From positions 1 to 64,000 of the forward strand of contig NZ_JALNMI010000006.1 of assembly GCF_023156585.1 (NCBI RefSeq): DNA of 64,000 bases, written 5' to 3'. The notes under the pieces were generated by a model. That model had not been told where the DNA came from. It was given only the letters and a program-made list of their open reading frames with translations, and searched no databases. Position 1 is the first letter of the stretch, and each line of letters opens with the position of its first letter. Made by a program: the position numbers and the translations under genes. The stretch comes from Subsaxibacter sp. CAU 1640 (lineage in GTDB: Bacteria; Bacteroidota; Bacteroidia; Flavobacteriales; Flavobacteriaceae). Below, one piece after another: positions 26,701 through 35,164 of the stretch.

Positions 26701-26895
26701 AATGCGGAAGCCTTTCCCGACAGTGCGGAAGCCTTTTCCGACGGTGCGGAAGCCAATTCTGAAAACAAGATTGATAAAACTGAAAACAAGATTAATAAAA
26801 CTGGAAATAGGGTTTATAAAACTAAAAACAATCCTTATAATAATAAAAACGAGATTGCAAAAACTAAAAACAATATTGTAAAAAACACAAACTAA
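26701..26895 (+). repeat. 21-bp-period tandem array (9 diverged units)
   Basis: Nine 21-bp units run from 26701 to 26889. The first three share GCGGAAGCC (two with internal CGGAA/TTCCG inverted pairs). Units 4-9 are AT-rich but keep the period, mostly as AACAAGATTGATAAAACT-like units. In one frame the array reads as heptads (NAEAFPD, SAEAFSD, GAEANSE, NKIDKTE ... ) up to TAA 26893-26895. A second frame is also open because 21 is divisible by three, so coding is not proven. Confidence 0.8.
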
Positions 26896-27098
26896 CTCGT
26901 CAAAAGTAGAAAATGGATAGGCTTTTTCATCGGATAGACAGGCTTTTCTATTAATTAAGTGAGTAATACTATGCGAGAGATAGGACGTTTTATGAAAAAT
27001 ATATCCTTTTCTGAAAAATTAAGATATCATTTTATCAGGTTGATAGAGTAAACTTTCTATACACCATGTCTTTTTAGTACTTGAACATGGTATATCAT
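26896..27098. other. AT-rich intergenic stretch
   Basis: No gene is seen. It contains an imperfect repeat of GGATAG ... GGCTTTT (about 26913-26950) and, at 27059-27093, a weak inverted repeat (ACCATGT / ACATGGT) near the 3' end of the YfcC-like gene that may act as its terminator. Confidence 0.4.
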
Positions 27099-28592
27099 TT
27101 AATATACAGACACTGTTAAGAATAGCATTATTGTAACAAGTAATATAAAGAACAAGGGCATTATGAATTTCAACCACTTATTGAATCCGATTTTTACTAT
27201 GGCAAGTGCGGCTAATATCAAACCGGTGGGGATAATAAGATAAAATAAGCCAAGTCCGAACTGATAAGCATTGACAATAATTTCTCTGCCTATATTAACT
27301 GTATCTGCCAACGGCGACATGATAGGCATGGTCAACACCGCCATGCCGGATGATGATGGCATAAAGAAAGACAATCCACCATAAATGACGAGCATGACAT
27401 TGGCAAATATACCTTTGCTCATTCCTTCTGTCATGCCGCTTGCATAAAACAAAATGGTATCACTTATCAACCCATCTTGCATCAGGATGGTGACACCTCG
27501 TGCAATACCGATAATAAATGCAACGCTCAATAACTCCGCAGCACCTTTTGCAAAGGCTTCCACAAAAGTGCGTTCTTTTATTTTGGCTACAAAACCTATG
27601 ATGATGGCCCCTACCAAAAACGTAGCGGTCATCTCGACAAACCACCAATCGAGCGCGGAAACGCCAATGATCATCACCACAAAGCTCATCGTAAATATGA
27701 ATAAGATGAGTTTCAGTTTTGAAGTGAACTTCACTGAAACATTTGTTTTATGAAGCCCAAATAATTCTTCCAATTCTTCCTTTTGATCATAAATAATAGA
27801 CTTTTTAGGGTCGGACTTGACGCGCTTGGCATACCGAAGGATATAAAGTATGGTGATTGTCAAGCAAATAAAAAGCATAATTATACGGTTTGGAAGACCT
27901 TCCGTCCAGCTAATACCCGCAGCATCTGATGCGATGATAGTTGCAAAGGGATTGGTTGTAGAACACATGGTTCCAACGCTAGAGCCGAGAAAGATACATG
28001 CCAGCCCTACCATGGCGTCGTATTTTGCTGCCAGAAATACGGGAATCAAAATAGGGTAGAATGCCATCGTTTCTTCTGCCATGCCAAAGGTGGTGCCACC
28101 AGCTGCTATGAGTGTAGTCACTAAAATTATCAATATATATTCTCTGCCTTTGAGCGCATCTGCTAACCAAGCAATACCTGCGTCAAAGGCCCCCGTAAGA
28201 TTCATGATACCGATGAGTCCACCAATGATGAGAACCAAAAAAATGATATCAGACGCTTCAATAATCCCTTTTATAGGAGCTGTGACCAGTGCTCCAAAAC
28301 CTTGGGGTTTTGCTTCTAATTGCTTGTAGGTGTTAGGAATACTGATGGGTTTATAGATGTCGCCATTCGTAAATTTTTCTATGGGGATTTTAATATTGAG
28401 TGCATCCAAAGTTTCTTGTGTGGCGGGTAATTCTGTAGTTTCTTTTAAGCTGGTTTTTGTAAAGGTATTACTGTCACTGTTATACGATAGATTATCATAT
28501 TTTCCAGCAGGGATGAGCCAGGTTAGAGTGGTTACTACAGTGGCAATGAGGATTAAAAGGGTTTGGGCGGTTGGAAATTTTAGTTTTCTCAT
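27099..28592 (-). CDS. YfcC-like carrier (DcuC/C4-dicarboxylate-type transporter superfamily)
   Basis: An inner-membrane secondary carrier with about 12 hydrophobic segments. The N-terminal FPTAQTLLILIATVVTTLTWLIPAGKY, the internal GGTTFGMAEETMAFYPILIP and the late FFMPSSSGMAVLTMPIMSPLAD are typical of the YfcC family. The ATG at 28592 (protein starting MRKLKFP) is preferred to an upstream TTG at 28613. The substrate is unknown: peptides, amino acids or dicarboxylates are possible. It is a single gene on the minus strand. Confidence 0.85.
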   Translation of the reverse strand: MRKLKFPTAQTLLILIATVVTTLTWLIPAGKYDNLSYNSDSNTFTKTSLKETTELPATQETLDALNIKIPIEKFTNGDIYKPISIPNTYKQLEAKPQGFGALVTAPIKGIIEASDIIFLVLIIGGLIGIMNLTGAFDAGIAWLADALKGREYILIILVTTLIAAGGTTFGMAEETMAFYPILIPVFLAAKYDAMVGLACIFLGSSVGTMCSTTNPFATIIASDAAGISWTEGLPNRIIMLFICLTITILYILRYAKRVKSDPKKSIIYDQKEELEELFGLHKTNVSVKFTSKLKLILFIFTMSFVVMIIGVSALDWWFVEMTATFLVGAIIIGFVAKIKERTFVEAFAKGAAELLSVAFIIGIARGVTILMQDGLISDTILFYASGMTEGMSKGIFANVMLVIYGGLSFFMPSSSGMAVLTMPIMSPLADTVNIGREIIVNAYQFGLGLFYLIIPTGLILAALAIVKIGFNKWLKFIMPLFFILLVTIMLFLTVSVY

Positions 28593-28691
28593 TTGGTTTT
28601 GTGATGATTTCAAAAATCTACATGTAGTAAAAGGGATATAAGCGAATTTGAATTCAGTTATTGCAAGGTTGGAAAAAGTATATAGCTAAAA

Positions 28692-29402
28692 TTAAAGTTG
28701 TTTTTCGATTCTAGCTGTTCTTGCATCAAGTGCTTTTTGATAAATGTCAAAATCTGAAGAATGAAAATCTGTAATCTTTAATAATAAGTCAGAGGGAATA
28801 TTATGAGAATAGCTGTTCTTGTTATTTGGGTTAACATTCTTCATCGGAATGTCATTTTTTAACATGACTTTATTCATAAATCTATTCGCAAAATAAATTA
28901 CATCATCTTCGTAGTGTTCCGTAATTCCTACAAAGTCAAAATTTTCAATAGGAAATTCCCACAAAAATTTACCATAAAAGTTTTGCATTTCCGTTGACAA
29001 ACAGAACTTCTCCAAACTCCAGGACTCTTCAACAACTCTTTTGTGCAAGGCGGCAGAATTTTTATTATATGTTCTAAACCAATAATGATAATGAGAAATT
29101 AATCGCTCTGCTGGGTCTCTCAACCACGTTACAAAAATTGTTTTTGGGTTGTTCTTGAATTTTCTATACTTATACGGTAAGAAATGGCCGTGTATGCATT
29201 CAATTCTCTTTACATTGTAGGAAAAACGTTTTAAGAAAGTAAGTTTTTTATCAAAACGTACAGCTTCGTTTATTCGATCATTATAGGTTTTATTGATTGG
29301 AATATCTTTGTAATCTCCTAAAAATGATTTGCCATACTCTTTTTGAAGCATCTCTCTAAAACTACCTCCTCCAGATTTAGGAGTATGTAACGAAATTATC
29401 AT
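28692..29402 (-). CDS. sulfotransferase family protein
   Basis: A 236-residue PAPS-dependent sulfotransferase candidate. HTPKSGGGSFREML near the N-terminus corresponds to the 5'-phosphosulfate-binding loop (Lys and Ser residues), and TWLRDPAERLISHYHYW corresponds to the 3'-phosphate-binding RDPxxRxxSxY motif. This pattern is that of the carbohydrate/heparan-like Sulfotransfer_2 group, so a surface glycan is a likely acceptor. No glycan cluster or PAPS synthesis gene is adjacent. Confidence 0.85.
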   Translation of the reverse strand: MIISLHTPKSGGGSFREMLQKEYGKSFLGDYKDIPINKTYNDRINEAVRFDKKLTFLKRFSYNVKRIECIHGHFLPYKYRKFKNNPKTIFVTWLRDPAERLISHYHYWFRTYNKNSAALHKRVVEESWSLEKFCLSTEMQNFYGKFLWEFPIENFDFVGITEHYEDDVIYFANRFMNKVMLKNDIPMKNVNPNNKNSYSHNIPSDLLLKITDFHSSDFDIYQKALDARTARIEKQL

Positions 29403-29481
29403 TCAATAGTGGTTAAATTAAAACAAGGTAAATATAGTTTTTTAGCTCATATATACTTGAAAAAGTAATATTTTTAACCAT

Positions 29482-30168
29482 TCAACTCTCCCTCAAAAAC
29501 CGTTTGATATCCTTATTGGCACCATAAACTACAAGCAAATCGCCTTCGTGAAGTACATCGTCGGGCATAGCGACACCCCTTACTTTGTCTACCTTACGAG
29601 TTTTGCCGATAAAGCTGGTGACTTCTTCTTTAGATATGGTAGTCAAAACGAGTAGATTATATTCCTTGCGTATATTGATGTCGCGGATGGATTGTCCATC
29701 ATATTTAGGTGGCAGTTTGACTTCAACAATACTAAAATCTTCGCTTAATTCAAATGAATCGACTACGCCTTTAAAGCACAATTTTTTTGCCCACCGTTCG
29801 GCAGTTTCTTCTTCGGGGTGTACTATCTCGTCTACACCAATGGCTTCCAATACCTTTTGATGCAGCGGGTTTACGGCACGACTGATCAATCGTTTCACAT
29901 GTAAATTCTTGAACAATGCTGTAGTCATGATGTTGGCGCCTTGGTCCTCGCCTATAGCGATGATGACCACATCGGTATCTTTGAGTGGCAGCCCAGACAC
30001 GGTATATTCATCAGTAGCATCCATACGTATGGTGTGAGAGATTTTTTCTTTGTAGTTGTCCACTCGGTTCATGTTGGTATCTATACCAATCACTTCATTG
30101 CCTGCTGCTGTCAGTTTTTCTCCCAATGATGCTCCAAAACTTCCAAGACCTACGATAATGTATTTCAT
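29482..30168 (-). CDS. trkA: TrkA/KtrA-type potassium uptake regulatory subunit
   Basis: A cytoplasmic RCK protein of 228 residues that gates the TrkH pore in response to nucleotides. The N-terminal Rossmann motif VGLGSFGASLGEKL and the strand ending VIGIDTN (acidic cap for NAD/ATP) are followed by TDVVIIAIGEDQGANI and a TrkA_C domain (about 140-225; EVKLPPKYDGQSI ... VVYGANKDI). It has one RCK unit, so it is KtrA-like in size. It starts 12 bp after the trkH stop and is probably co-transcribed. Confidence 0.93.
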   Translation of the reverse strand: MKYIIVGLGSFGASLGEKLTAAGNEVIGIDTNMNRVDNYKEKISHTIRMDATDEYTVSGLPLKDTDVVIIAIGEDQGANIMTTALFKNLHVKRLISRAVNPLHQKVLEAIGVDEIVHPEEETAERWAKKLCFKGVVDSFELSEDFSIVEVKLPPKYDGQSIRDINIRKEYNLLVLTTISKEEVTSFIGKTRKVDKVRGVAMPDDVLHEGDLLVVYGANKDIKRFLRES

Positions 30169-30180
30169 AATACGAGTATA

Positions 30181-31953
30181 TTAATTGATAGTGATTTCCT
30201 CGATGGGATATCTATAATTTTGTTGTTTTACTTTTTTGATAATGGCAATCATGACTGTGAGCATTGATACTCTACCCACAAACATGATGGCGATGATTAC
30301 CAGTTTGCTGAATGCCGATAATTTGGCAGTGATGCCGAGCGTTAAACCAACGGTGCTATATGCCGAAAAACATTCGAAAGCGATGTCTATTAAACTCATG
30401 TCGTGGTCGAATACCGAAATTAAAATAACACCAGCACCTATGACGATAAGAGATAGGGCAATCACGGCAAAGGCTCTATGTACAGAGATTTCGGCTATTT
30501 CCCTCCGGAATATTTCTATTCTAGATTTTCCTTTTGCCAAGCTTATAAAGTTAAGAACGGCAATTGCAAAAGTATTTGTTTTGATACCACCACCTGTAGA
30601 AGCTGGCGAAGCACCAATCCACATCAATAGAAAAATAAGCATCACCGTAGAAAAATCTAATGAAGCCATATCAATAGTATTAAAACCAGCGGTACGAGGT
30701 GTGGTAGCACCGAAGAGAGCTGTCACAATTTTTCCAAACGAACCATGTTCAGCAAGCGTATTGTGATATTCATTGAGATAAAAAAAGATGGTGCCTATAA
30801 TGGTTAAGGCTGTTGTGGTTACTAATGTAATGCGGCTATTGAGTGTTAAAACCCATGGTCTGTGCGATTGCGCTCTACCACTGAAGTAGTTGATTTTATT
30901 AATGAAAAAGTATTTGAGATACTTAATGAGATTCACTACGATAGGGAACCCTAATCCGCCCAACACAAATGATAAAATGATAATGATTTGAAAGAAATAA
31001 TTGTACCTAAAACCAGCTTCGTACAGTCCATTTGGCAAGGTCGAAAACCCTGCATTGCAGAAGGCTGAAATAGAGTGGAAGGCAGAAAAAAAGAATCGAT
31101 CAAAAAAAGATTCAAACAGATTCTTATCCAAACTGAAAAAGATGAATATCGCTGCAAACAACTCAATGGAAAAGGTGATGAGGATGACACGCTTGAATGT
31201 CGAAAAGACTTCGCCTATTTTATTAGAACCCGTCATATCGCTTAAGGTCAATTGGTTTTCATACGTGGCACCACCTTTAAAAAAATAACTGAAGTAACTG
31301 GCAAACGTAAGAATGCCCAATCCGCCAGCCTGAATAAGGCACATAATAATGGTCTGTCCAAAGGTGGTGAAATAGCTACCAGTGTCTACCACAATCAACC
31401 CCGTAACACACACAGCACTTGTGGAAGTAAATAATGCATTTACGAAAGAGATACCGTTATAGGTGGCTTTTGGCAACATCAATAATATGGCACCAACAAA
31501 AATGATGACCAGAAAGCTAGCGATAAACAACTGTGCTGGATTTAAAGAGGTGCGCTTGTAATTGATTTGCTGTTCTGAAAACTCACGGATAAAAGTGAGG
31601 ATGATGGCAAATTTCATCCAATCATCATCATAGAGAAAGGAGATATGCCGATGCGCTTCTTCACCAAAGAAATGGGCAATCAGGACAAAAATTGTAATAA
31701 CAATCGTACTGATATCAAAGAAGAGCACCTTCCGTTTATAAGATTTGTTTCTGTTGAGATATCGAAACACTGTTGAGGTGATACCGATAATCAGCACAAA
31801 AAAGTAGTAGCTGTTTAAATATGCCTGAAACGTTGCAGATTGTGTAAAACCAAAATCAACAATGAACAATACCATACCAATGATACTGATGATGAAGGCA
31901 AATTGAAAAAAATAAGAAAGGTTGTTTTTGATATACTTTGGAAGTACAAACAT
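30181..31953 (-). CDS. trkH: TrkH/KtrB-type potassium transporter with N-terminal extension
   Basis: Membrane subunit of a Trk/Ktr K+ uptake system, 590 residues. The pore repeats are visible: TSTSAVCVTGLIVVDTG, HSISAFCNAGFSTLPNG, GATTPRTAGFNTIDM and SAYSTVGLTLGIT, each with the selectivity-filter Gly. The family core begins near residue 137 (NPAQLFIASFL). Before it come about 135 residues with four hydrophobic helices that are not part of a standard KtrB. TrkA follows 12 bp downstream. K+ accumulation for turgor and pH control is the expected role. Confidence 0.93.
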   Translation of the reverse strand: MFVLPKYIKNNLSYFFQFAFIISIIGMVLFIVDFGFTQSATFQAYLNSYYFFVLIIGITSTVFRYLNRNKSYKRKVLFFDISTIVITIFVLIAHFFGEEAHRHISFLYDDDWMKFAIILTFIREFSEQQINYKRTSLNPAQLFIASFLVIIFVGAILLMLPKATYNGISFVNALFTSTSAVCVTGLIVVDTGSYFTTFGQTIIMCLIQAGGLGILTFASYFSYFFKGGATYENQLTLSDMTGSNKIGEVFSTFKRVILITFSIELFAAIFIFFSLDKNLFESFFDRFFFSAFHSISAFCNAGFSTLPNGLYEAGFRYNYFFQIIIILSFVLGGLGFPIVVNLIKYLKYFFINKINYFSGRAQSHRPWVLTLNSRITLVTTTALTIIGTIFFYLNEYHNTLAEHGSFGKIVTALFGATTPRTAGFNTIDMASLDFSTVMLIFLLMWIGASPASTGGGIKTNTFAIAVLNFISLAKGKSRIEIFRREIAEISVHRAFAVIALSLIVIGAGVILISVFDHDMSLIDIAFECFSAYSTVGLTLGITAKLSAFSKLVIIAIMFVGRVSMLTVMIAIIKKVKQQNYRYPIEEITIN

Positions 31954-32059
31954 CTCTATAAAGACGTGGGTCTTGTTAAATTATTGGAACCAGTGAATTG
32001 TTCTCTAACAAAATTACGGTTTTTACCAATAGACAGCCTTAAATATCTGGTTTATTATT

Positions 32060-32557
32060 TTAGGGGTTTTCAAACTTTACTTTGGTTGCCTTGACAGATT
32101 GATTGTCTAGAGTTATTGTTCTTGAGGTGATGATGGCAGTAATTGAATCGGGAATTACTTGAGAGCCTTGCACTTTTTCAAAATAGAGTTTAAGTCTTTG
32201 GATTGAATCATTTTCCTGAATAGTGGCTCCTTTTTGCTGAATGTTTTGGATACTGTCGATATCCGAATAGTTATAAGAAGCATCGCCATCTTTAGTGAGT
32301 TCTTGAAGCTGTATCAAAATATCTTCTCTAAATTCTGGATGTTCGTTTTGTAAACGAATTAAGTCAAAATAATTCTTCAGCTTTGAAATGGCCAAATTTT
32401 CATAGCTTTCTTTAGCTTTAATAGGCGCAGACATATCGAAATCTCGTGTTGGTGCTTCTAACTGCTCTTCATCAACGACCTCAAGTTTGGAACTTTTTGT
32501 TTCGTTGGCACAAGACATCCAAAGTAAACACAGTAGTATGTAAATGCTCTTTTTCAT
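32060..32557 (-). CDS. hypothetical lipoprotein
   Basis: 165 residues with a lipoprotein signal ending at WMSC (Cys16). The mature part is acidic and helix-prone, with no motif I recognise (LKNYFDLIRLQNEHPEF is a likely helix). Its start overlaps the stop of the upstream 299-residue membrane protein by 4 bp (ATGA), so it is translationally coupled and probably a periplasmic partner of that protein. Confidence 0.65.
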   Translation of the reverse strand: MKKSIYILLCLLWMSCANETKSSKLEVVDEEQLEAPTRDFDMSAPIKAKESYENLAISKLKNYFDLIRLQNEHPEFREDILIQLQELTKDGDASYNYSDIDSIQNIQQKGATIQENDSIQRLKLYFEKVQGSQVIPDSITAIITSRTITLDNQSVKATKVKFENP

Positions 32558-33453
32558 CGTACCATAAATTTTAGATTTACAATTTTTCCCTTGGACAATG
32601 TTTTGTCTAAAATCTCAATGTTTTTGAGACTATTTGTAGGCGTGGTGAGCAATCTGATGAAATCATCTTTGGAATATAGTTCAACATTCATACTGTTGTC
32701 CAAAAGCTGATATATTTGAGCATCTTCTGCAATAATTGCCTGTAATTTAGCTTTATGTTTGTTCCAGTCCTTGACGTTTCCGTTGGTATAATAGGAGAGC
32801 ATCAGCGCATAATCATCTGTGTCTAAATGAACGGTTTGGTTTTGATTGGCATCGATGCTTCTAATAATCGTGTCTGTTTTATGAAAAGGCGATTTCACGA
32901 TAAATTGAATGCGGTCTTTTTTGGTGGTATAGGTAAAACATCCCATACTGTCAGTCTTGAAATAAAGAGGCGATTCATCTTCTTGAATGATTTTAATGTC
33001 CAACTGAATCTTGGTAATTGCCTCATTTCTTATAGAATCAACAAAACAAAAGTGAAACTCGTTTTTTGAATTCAACCCATAAATTGCGTAAGCCAATAAT
33101 GGAATCATCAATAAGGCGATGTACGTTACAGCACGTGAGCGTTTATGAGAGGTTTTGGTATAGGTGATGGATTGTGAGCTTTTAAAGTCGTTCCAATTTT
33201 TATGGCCTACATACGCACTCAAAAGGTTGAGCATATCGATGCGAGGCAATTTGTCAGGTTCATTTTTAAAATAGGTATAGAACCATTTTTCGCTTACTTT
33301 GGCTTTGACCTTCCTAAATAAATCTTCTTGAAAATCTGTAATGGTTTCACCGTTCCATTCTTCCATTGAAGATGGTGCAGAATTTCCATCCAAAAACACT
33401 TGCGTCACTGCGTTTTTTAGTTGTGAAAAGTAATATTTGTTTTCGGATGTCAA
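32554..33453 (-). CDS. hypothetical single-span membrane protein with cytoplasmic helical domain
   Basis: 299 residues. About 90 N-terminal cytoplasmic residues contain KVSEKWFYTYFK ... LPRIDMLNLLSAYVGHKNWNDF. This matches the pattern of a domain found at the start of many Bacteroidota proteins (a helical, HTH-like unit ending in a 'YVGHKNWNDF' element). A single membrane span follows (about 110-128), then a periplasmic domain of about 170 residues. The start is TTG at 33453; there is no in-frame ATG close by. It reads divergently from the DUF4349 gene across phased TTACAA repeats and overlaps the lipoprotein gene at its 3' end. Function unknown. Confidence 0.65.
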   Translation of the reverse strand: MTSENKYYFSQLKNAVTQVFLDGNSAPSSMEEWNGETITDFQEDLFRKVKAKVSEKWFYTYFKNEPDKLPRIDMLNLLSAYVGHKNWNDFKSSQSITYTKTSHKRSRAVTYIALLMIPLLAYAIYGLNSKNEFHFCFVDSIRNEAITKIQLDIKIIQEDESPLYFKTDSMGCFTYTTKKDRIQFIVKSPFHKTDTIIRSIDANQNQTVHLDTDDYALMLSYYTNGNVKDWNKHKAKLQAIIAEDAQIYQLLDNSMNVELYSKDDFIRLLTTPTNSLKNIEILDKTLSKGKIVNLKFMVR

Positions 33454-33487
33454 GTTTATAAACGTATGATTTTCAGTATGATTTATA

Positions 33488-33527
33488 TTGTAAAATAGGT
33501 TACAATTGTTTTACAAGGGTTTTACAA
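33488..33527. promoter_or_regulatory. phased TTACAA direct repeats plus TTGTAAAA
   Basis: TTACAA occurs at 33500, 33511 and 33522 (11-bp period, one helical turn), the last two as TTTTACAA. An inverted copy, TTGTAAAA, lies at 33488. The block sits between the divergent starts at 33453 and 33584 and is a good candidate for an operator. Confidence 0.6.
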
Positions 33528-33583
33528 CCGCTTCCAAATGTCTTGCTTTAGGTTTGTTTTCATAATTCTTAAAAATATAAAAT

Positions 33584-34456
33584 ATGAAAGCAATTAACGT
33601 AAAAACCCTGTTTAAAATTTTGATGGTCAGTTTAGGAGTGGCAATTTTTTATGGCTGTCAGCAAAATGCAAAATTCAAAGAAGATGTATCTGTTTCTGAA
33701 GTTGATGTTTCAGAGGACTATTCATCTTTAGACAAAGAACTAGCAGCACCTATGAAGCCTGAAGTATCTGATAATAAAGTGCCAGTGGATTTGAAAATCA
33801 TTAAGACGGCGAACTCCAGATATAAAGTTAAGGATGTTAAAAAAGCAACCAAGCAAATCAAGCGAATGGCCTTTGCCTATGACGCTTATATTTCAGATTT
33901 GCGCTTTGAGAATGACCAATACAAGAAAGAAATTCGATTTACCATTAAGATTCCGGCAAAACATTTTGATATTTTGATGGATTCCATCAACGTAGTTTCT
34001 GAATTTACCGATTTTGAAAATATCACAACCAAAGATGTGACTGAAGAATATGTGGATATACAAACGCGTCTTAAAACAAAGCTTGAGGTCAAAGAACGCT
34101 ATGAAAACATTTTAAGGCAAAATGCCAAAACGGTTGAAGACATTTTAGCCACTGAAGATAAATTGAGAATTATACAGGAAGAAATAGAGTCTGCCCAAGG
34201 AAGGCTCAATTACTTGACCAATAAGGTAAGTTATAGCACCATACAAATAGACCTTTACGAAACTGTGGATTTTAAGGTAGAGCCAGAAGTTTATAACAAA
34301 TCCTTTTGGTCAAAAACTAAAGAAGGATTCAGCTTTGGTTGGGATATGATTGAATCTATTCTCCTTGTCATCATTCATATTTGGCCAATATTGTTGTTAG
34401 GAATTTTAATTATAAGTTATGTGAGATATCGAATGAAAACTGATAAAAAAGCTTAA
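33584..34456 (+). CDS. DUF4349 domain lipoprotein
   Basis: A 290-residue protein with the lipid Cys at residue 25 (VAIFYGC). The DUF4349 part includes RYKVKDVKKATKQIKRMAFAYDAYISDL, then a heptad-rich coiled coil (about 150-215, TRLKTKLEVKERYENILRQ) and a C-terminal membrane span (about 260-283) followed by Arg/Lys. A lipoprotein with a C-terminal span suggests that it bridges or anchors in the inner membrane. Function unknown. It has its own downstream terminator. Confidence 0.85.
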   Translation: MKAINVKTLFKILMVSLGVAIFYGCQQNAKFKEDVSVSEVDVSEDYSSLDKELAAPMKPEVSDNKVPVDLKIIKTANSRYKVKDVKKATKQIKRMAFAYDAYISDLRFENDQYKKEIRFTIKIPAKHFDILMDSINVVSEFTDFENITTKDVTEEYVDIQTRLKTKLEVKERYENILRQNAKTVEDILATEDKLRIIQEEIESAQGRLNYLTNKVSYSTIQIDLYETVDFKVEPEVYNKSFWSKTKEGFSFGWDMIESILLVIIHIWPILLLGILIISYVRYRMKTDKKA

Positions 34457-34462
34457 TTTTTT

Positions 34463-34500
34463 AACCCTTTACACTCAACAAGGTGTGAAGGGTTATTTTT
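34463..34500. terminator. bidirectional terminator after the DUF4349 gene
   Basis: AACCCTTTACAC pairs with GTGTGAAGGGTT (one bulge) and has T tracts on both strands, serving the DUF4349 gene and the convergent gene at 34493. Confidence 0.8.
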
Positions 34501-34840
34501 TAAATTCTGAAATGACTTCTATGAGTCCTACAATGTTTTGATTAAATTCATCAAGTTCTTCAGAAGGAACCCATAATTCATCGTGAATGGCTCCTCCAAC
34601 ATTTTTTATTTCATAACGTTTTAAGAAGTTGGTGTCAACTTCAAATTTTGTAACATATCCTGCACCATAATCGTTCACATTCCACATTCTTGTGATTTGG
34701 GTTGCATATTCTTCGTTCATCACAGGATAAAATATAGGCTGTTCGGGTAGTCTTGGCGGAAATGCTTTGTATTCTAATTCTTTTATCAGTTCTAATTCCT
34801 TGTCATTCACTGGACGAAAAAGCGTTGTGGTATTTTTCAT
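34493..34840 (-). CDS. hypothetical protein of a conserved small family
   Basis: 115 residues beginning with MKNTTTLFRPVND at the ATG 34840; an in-frame TTG at 34858 is less likely because a TAAGTTTG -7 element lies just upstream of it (34856-34863). The text PPRLPEQPIFYPVMNEEYATQITRMWN and GGAIHDELWVPSEELDEFNQ matches a widespread small family that I recall only as poorly named ('ADP-ribosylation/crystallin J1'-like). I would not assign a reaction. It overlaps the terminator at its 3' end. Confidence 0.7.
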   Translation of the reverse strand: MKNTTTLFRPVNDKELELIKELEYKAFPPRLPEQPIFYPVMNEEYATQITRMWNVNDYGAGYVTKFEVDTNFLKRYEIKNVGGAIHDELWVPSEELDEFNQNIVGLIEVISEFKK

Positions 34841-34870
34841 AAGTTGTAAATATGACAAACTTAAATAAAA

Positions 34871-35164
34871 TTACTCTTCATAAATCCCCAATCTACTTTT
34901 CACCGATTGCAATTCCGATTGTAAGGTTTCGATACGTTTCAATAAATTTAAGACACTGTCAATTCCTTCAAAGTTGATATGTAGATCTTGATGTAAACGA
35001 ATCATCTTTTCCAAATGTTGGATGTGATCTTGATGAATGCAATTAGATTGCGCCACTGTGGTGATTTCAATCAAGCCGTGCTCATTGAGACCAGTAAAGA
35101 AAGACGTTTCCACTTGGTAATGCTTGCACAGCGTTTTGATGGGAATGAGGTTCTTGGTGCTCAT
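34871..35164 (-). CDS. cbpM: chaperone modulator CbpM
   Basis: 97 residues with the pattern of the MerR-like/HTH_17 CbpM family: [24 protein letters not shown] followed by [29 protein letters not shown] and a short coiled coil. CbpM binds the J-domain of CbpA and inhibits it. The gene directly follows cbpA (4-bp ATGA overlap), which supports the assignment. Confidence 0.9.
   Translation of the reverse strand: MSTKNLIPIKTLCKHYQVETSFFTGLNEHGLIEITTVAQSNCIHQDHIQHLEKMIRLHQDLHINFEGIDSVLNLLKRIETLQSELQSVKSRLGIYEE

Noticed and set aside
26684-26881. Alternative frame of the 21-bp repeat array as a 65-residue protein
   Set aside because: The period is divisible by three, so open frames arise from repetition alone.
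28618-28627. CTACATGTAG palindrome upstream of the YfcC-like gene
   Set aside because: Short 10-bp palindromes are common in AT-rich DNA and there is no second copy or linked regulator.
30236-30766. Antisense 176-codon ORF inside trkH
   Set aside because: It overlaps the TrkH pore region on the opposite strand and has no recognisable domain; it is a coding shadow.
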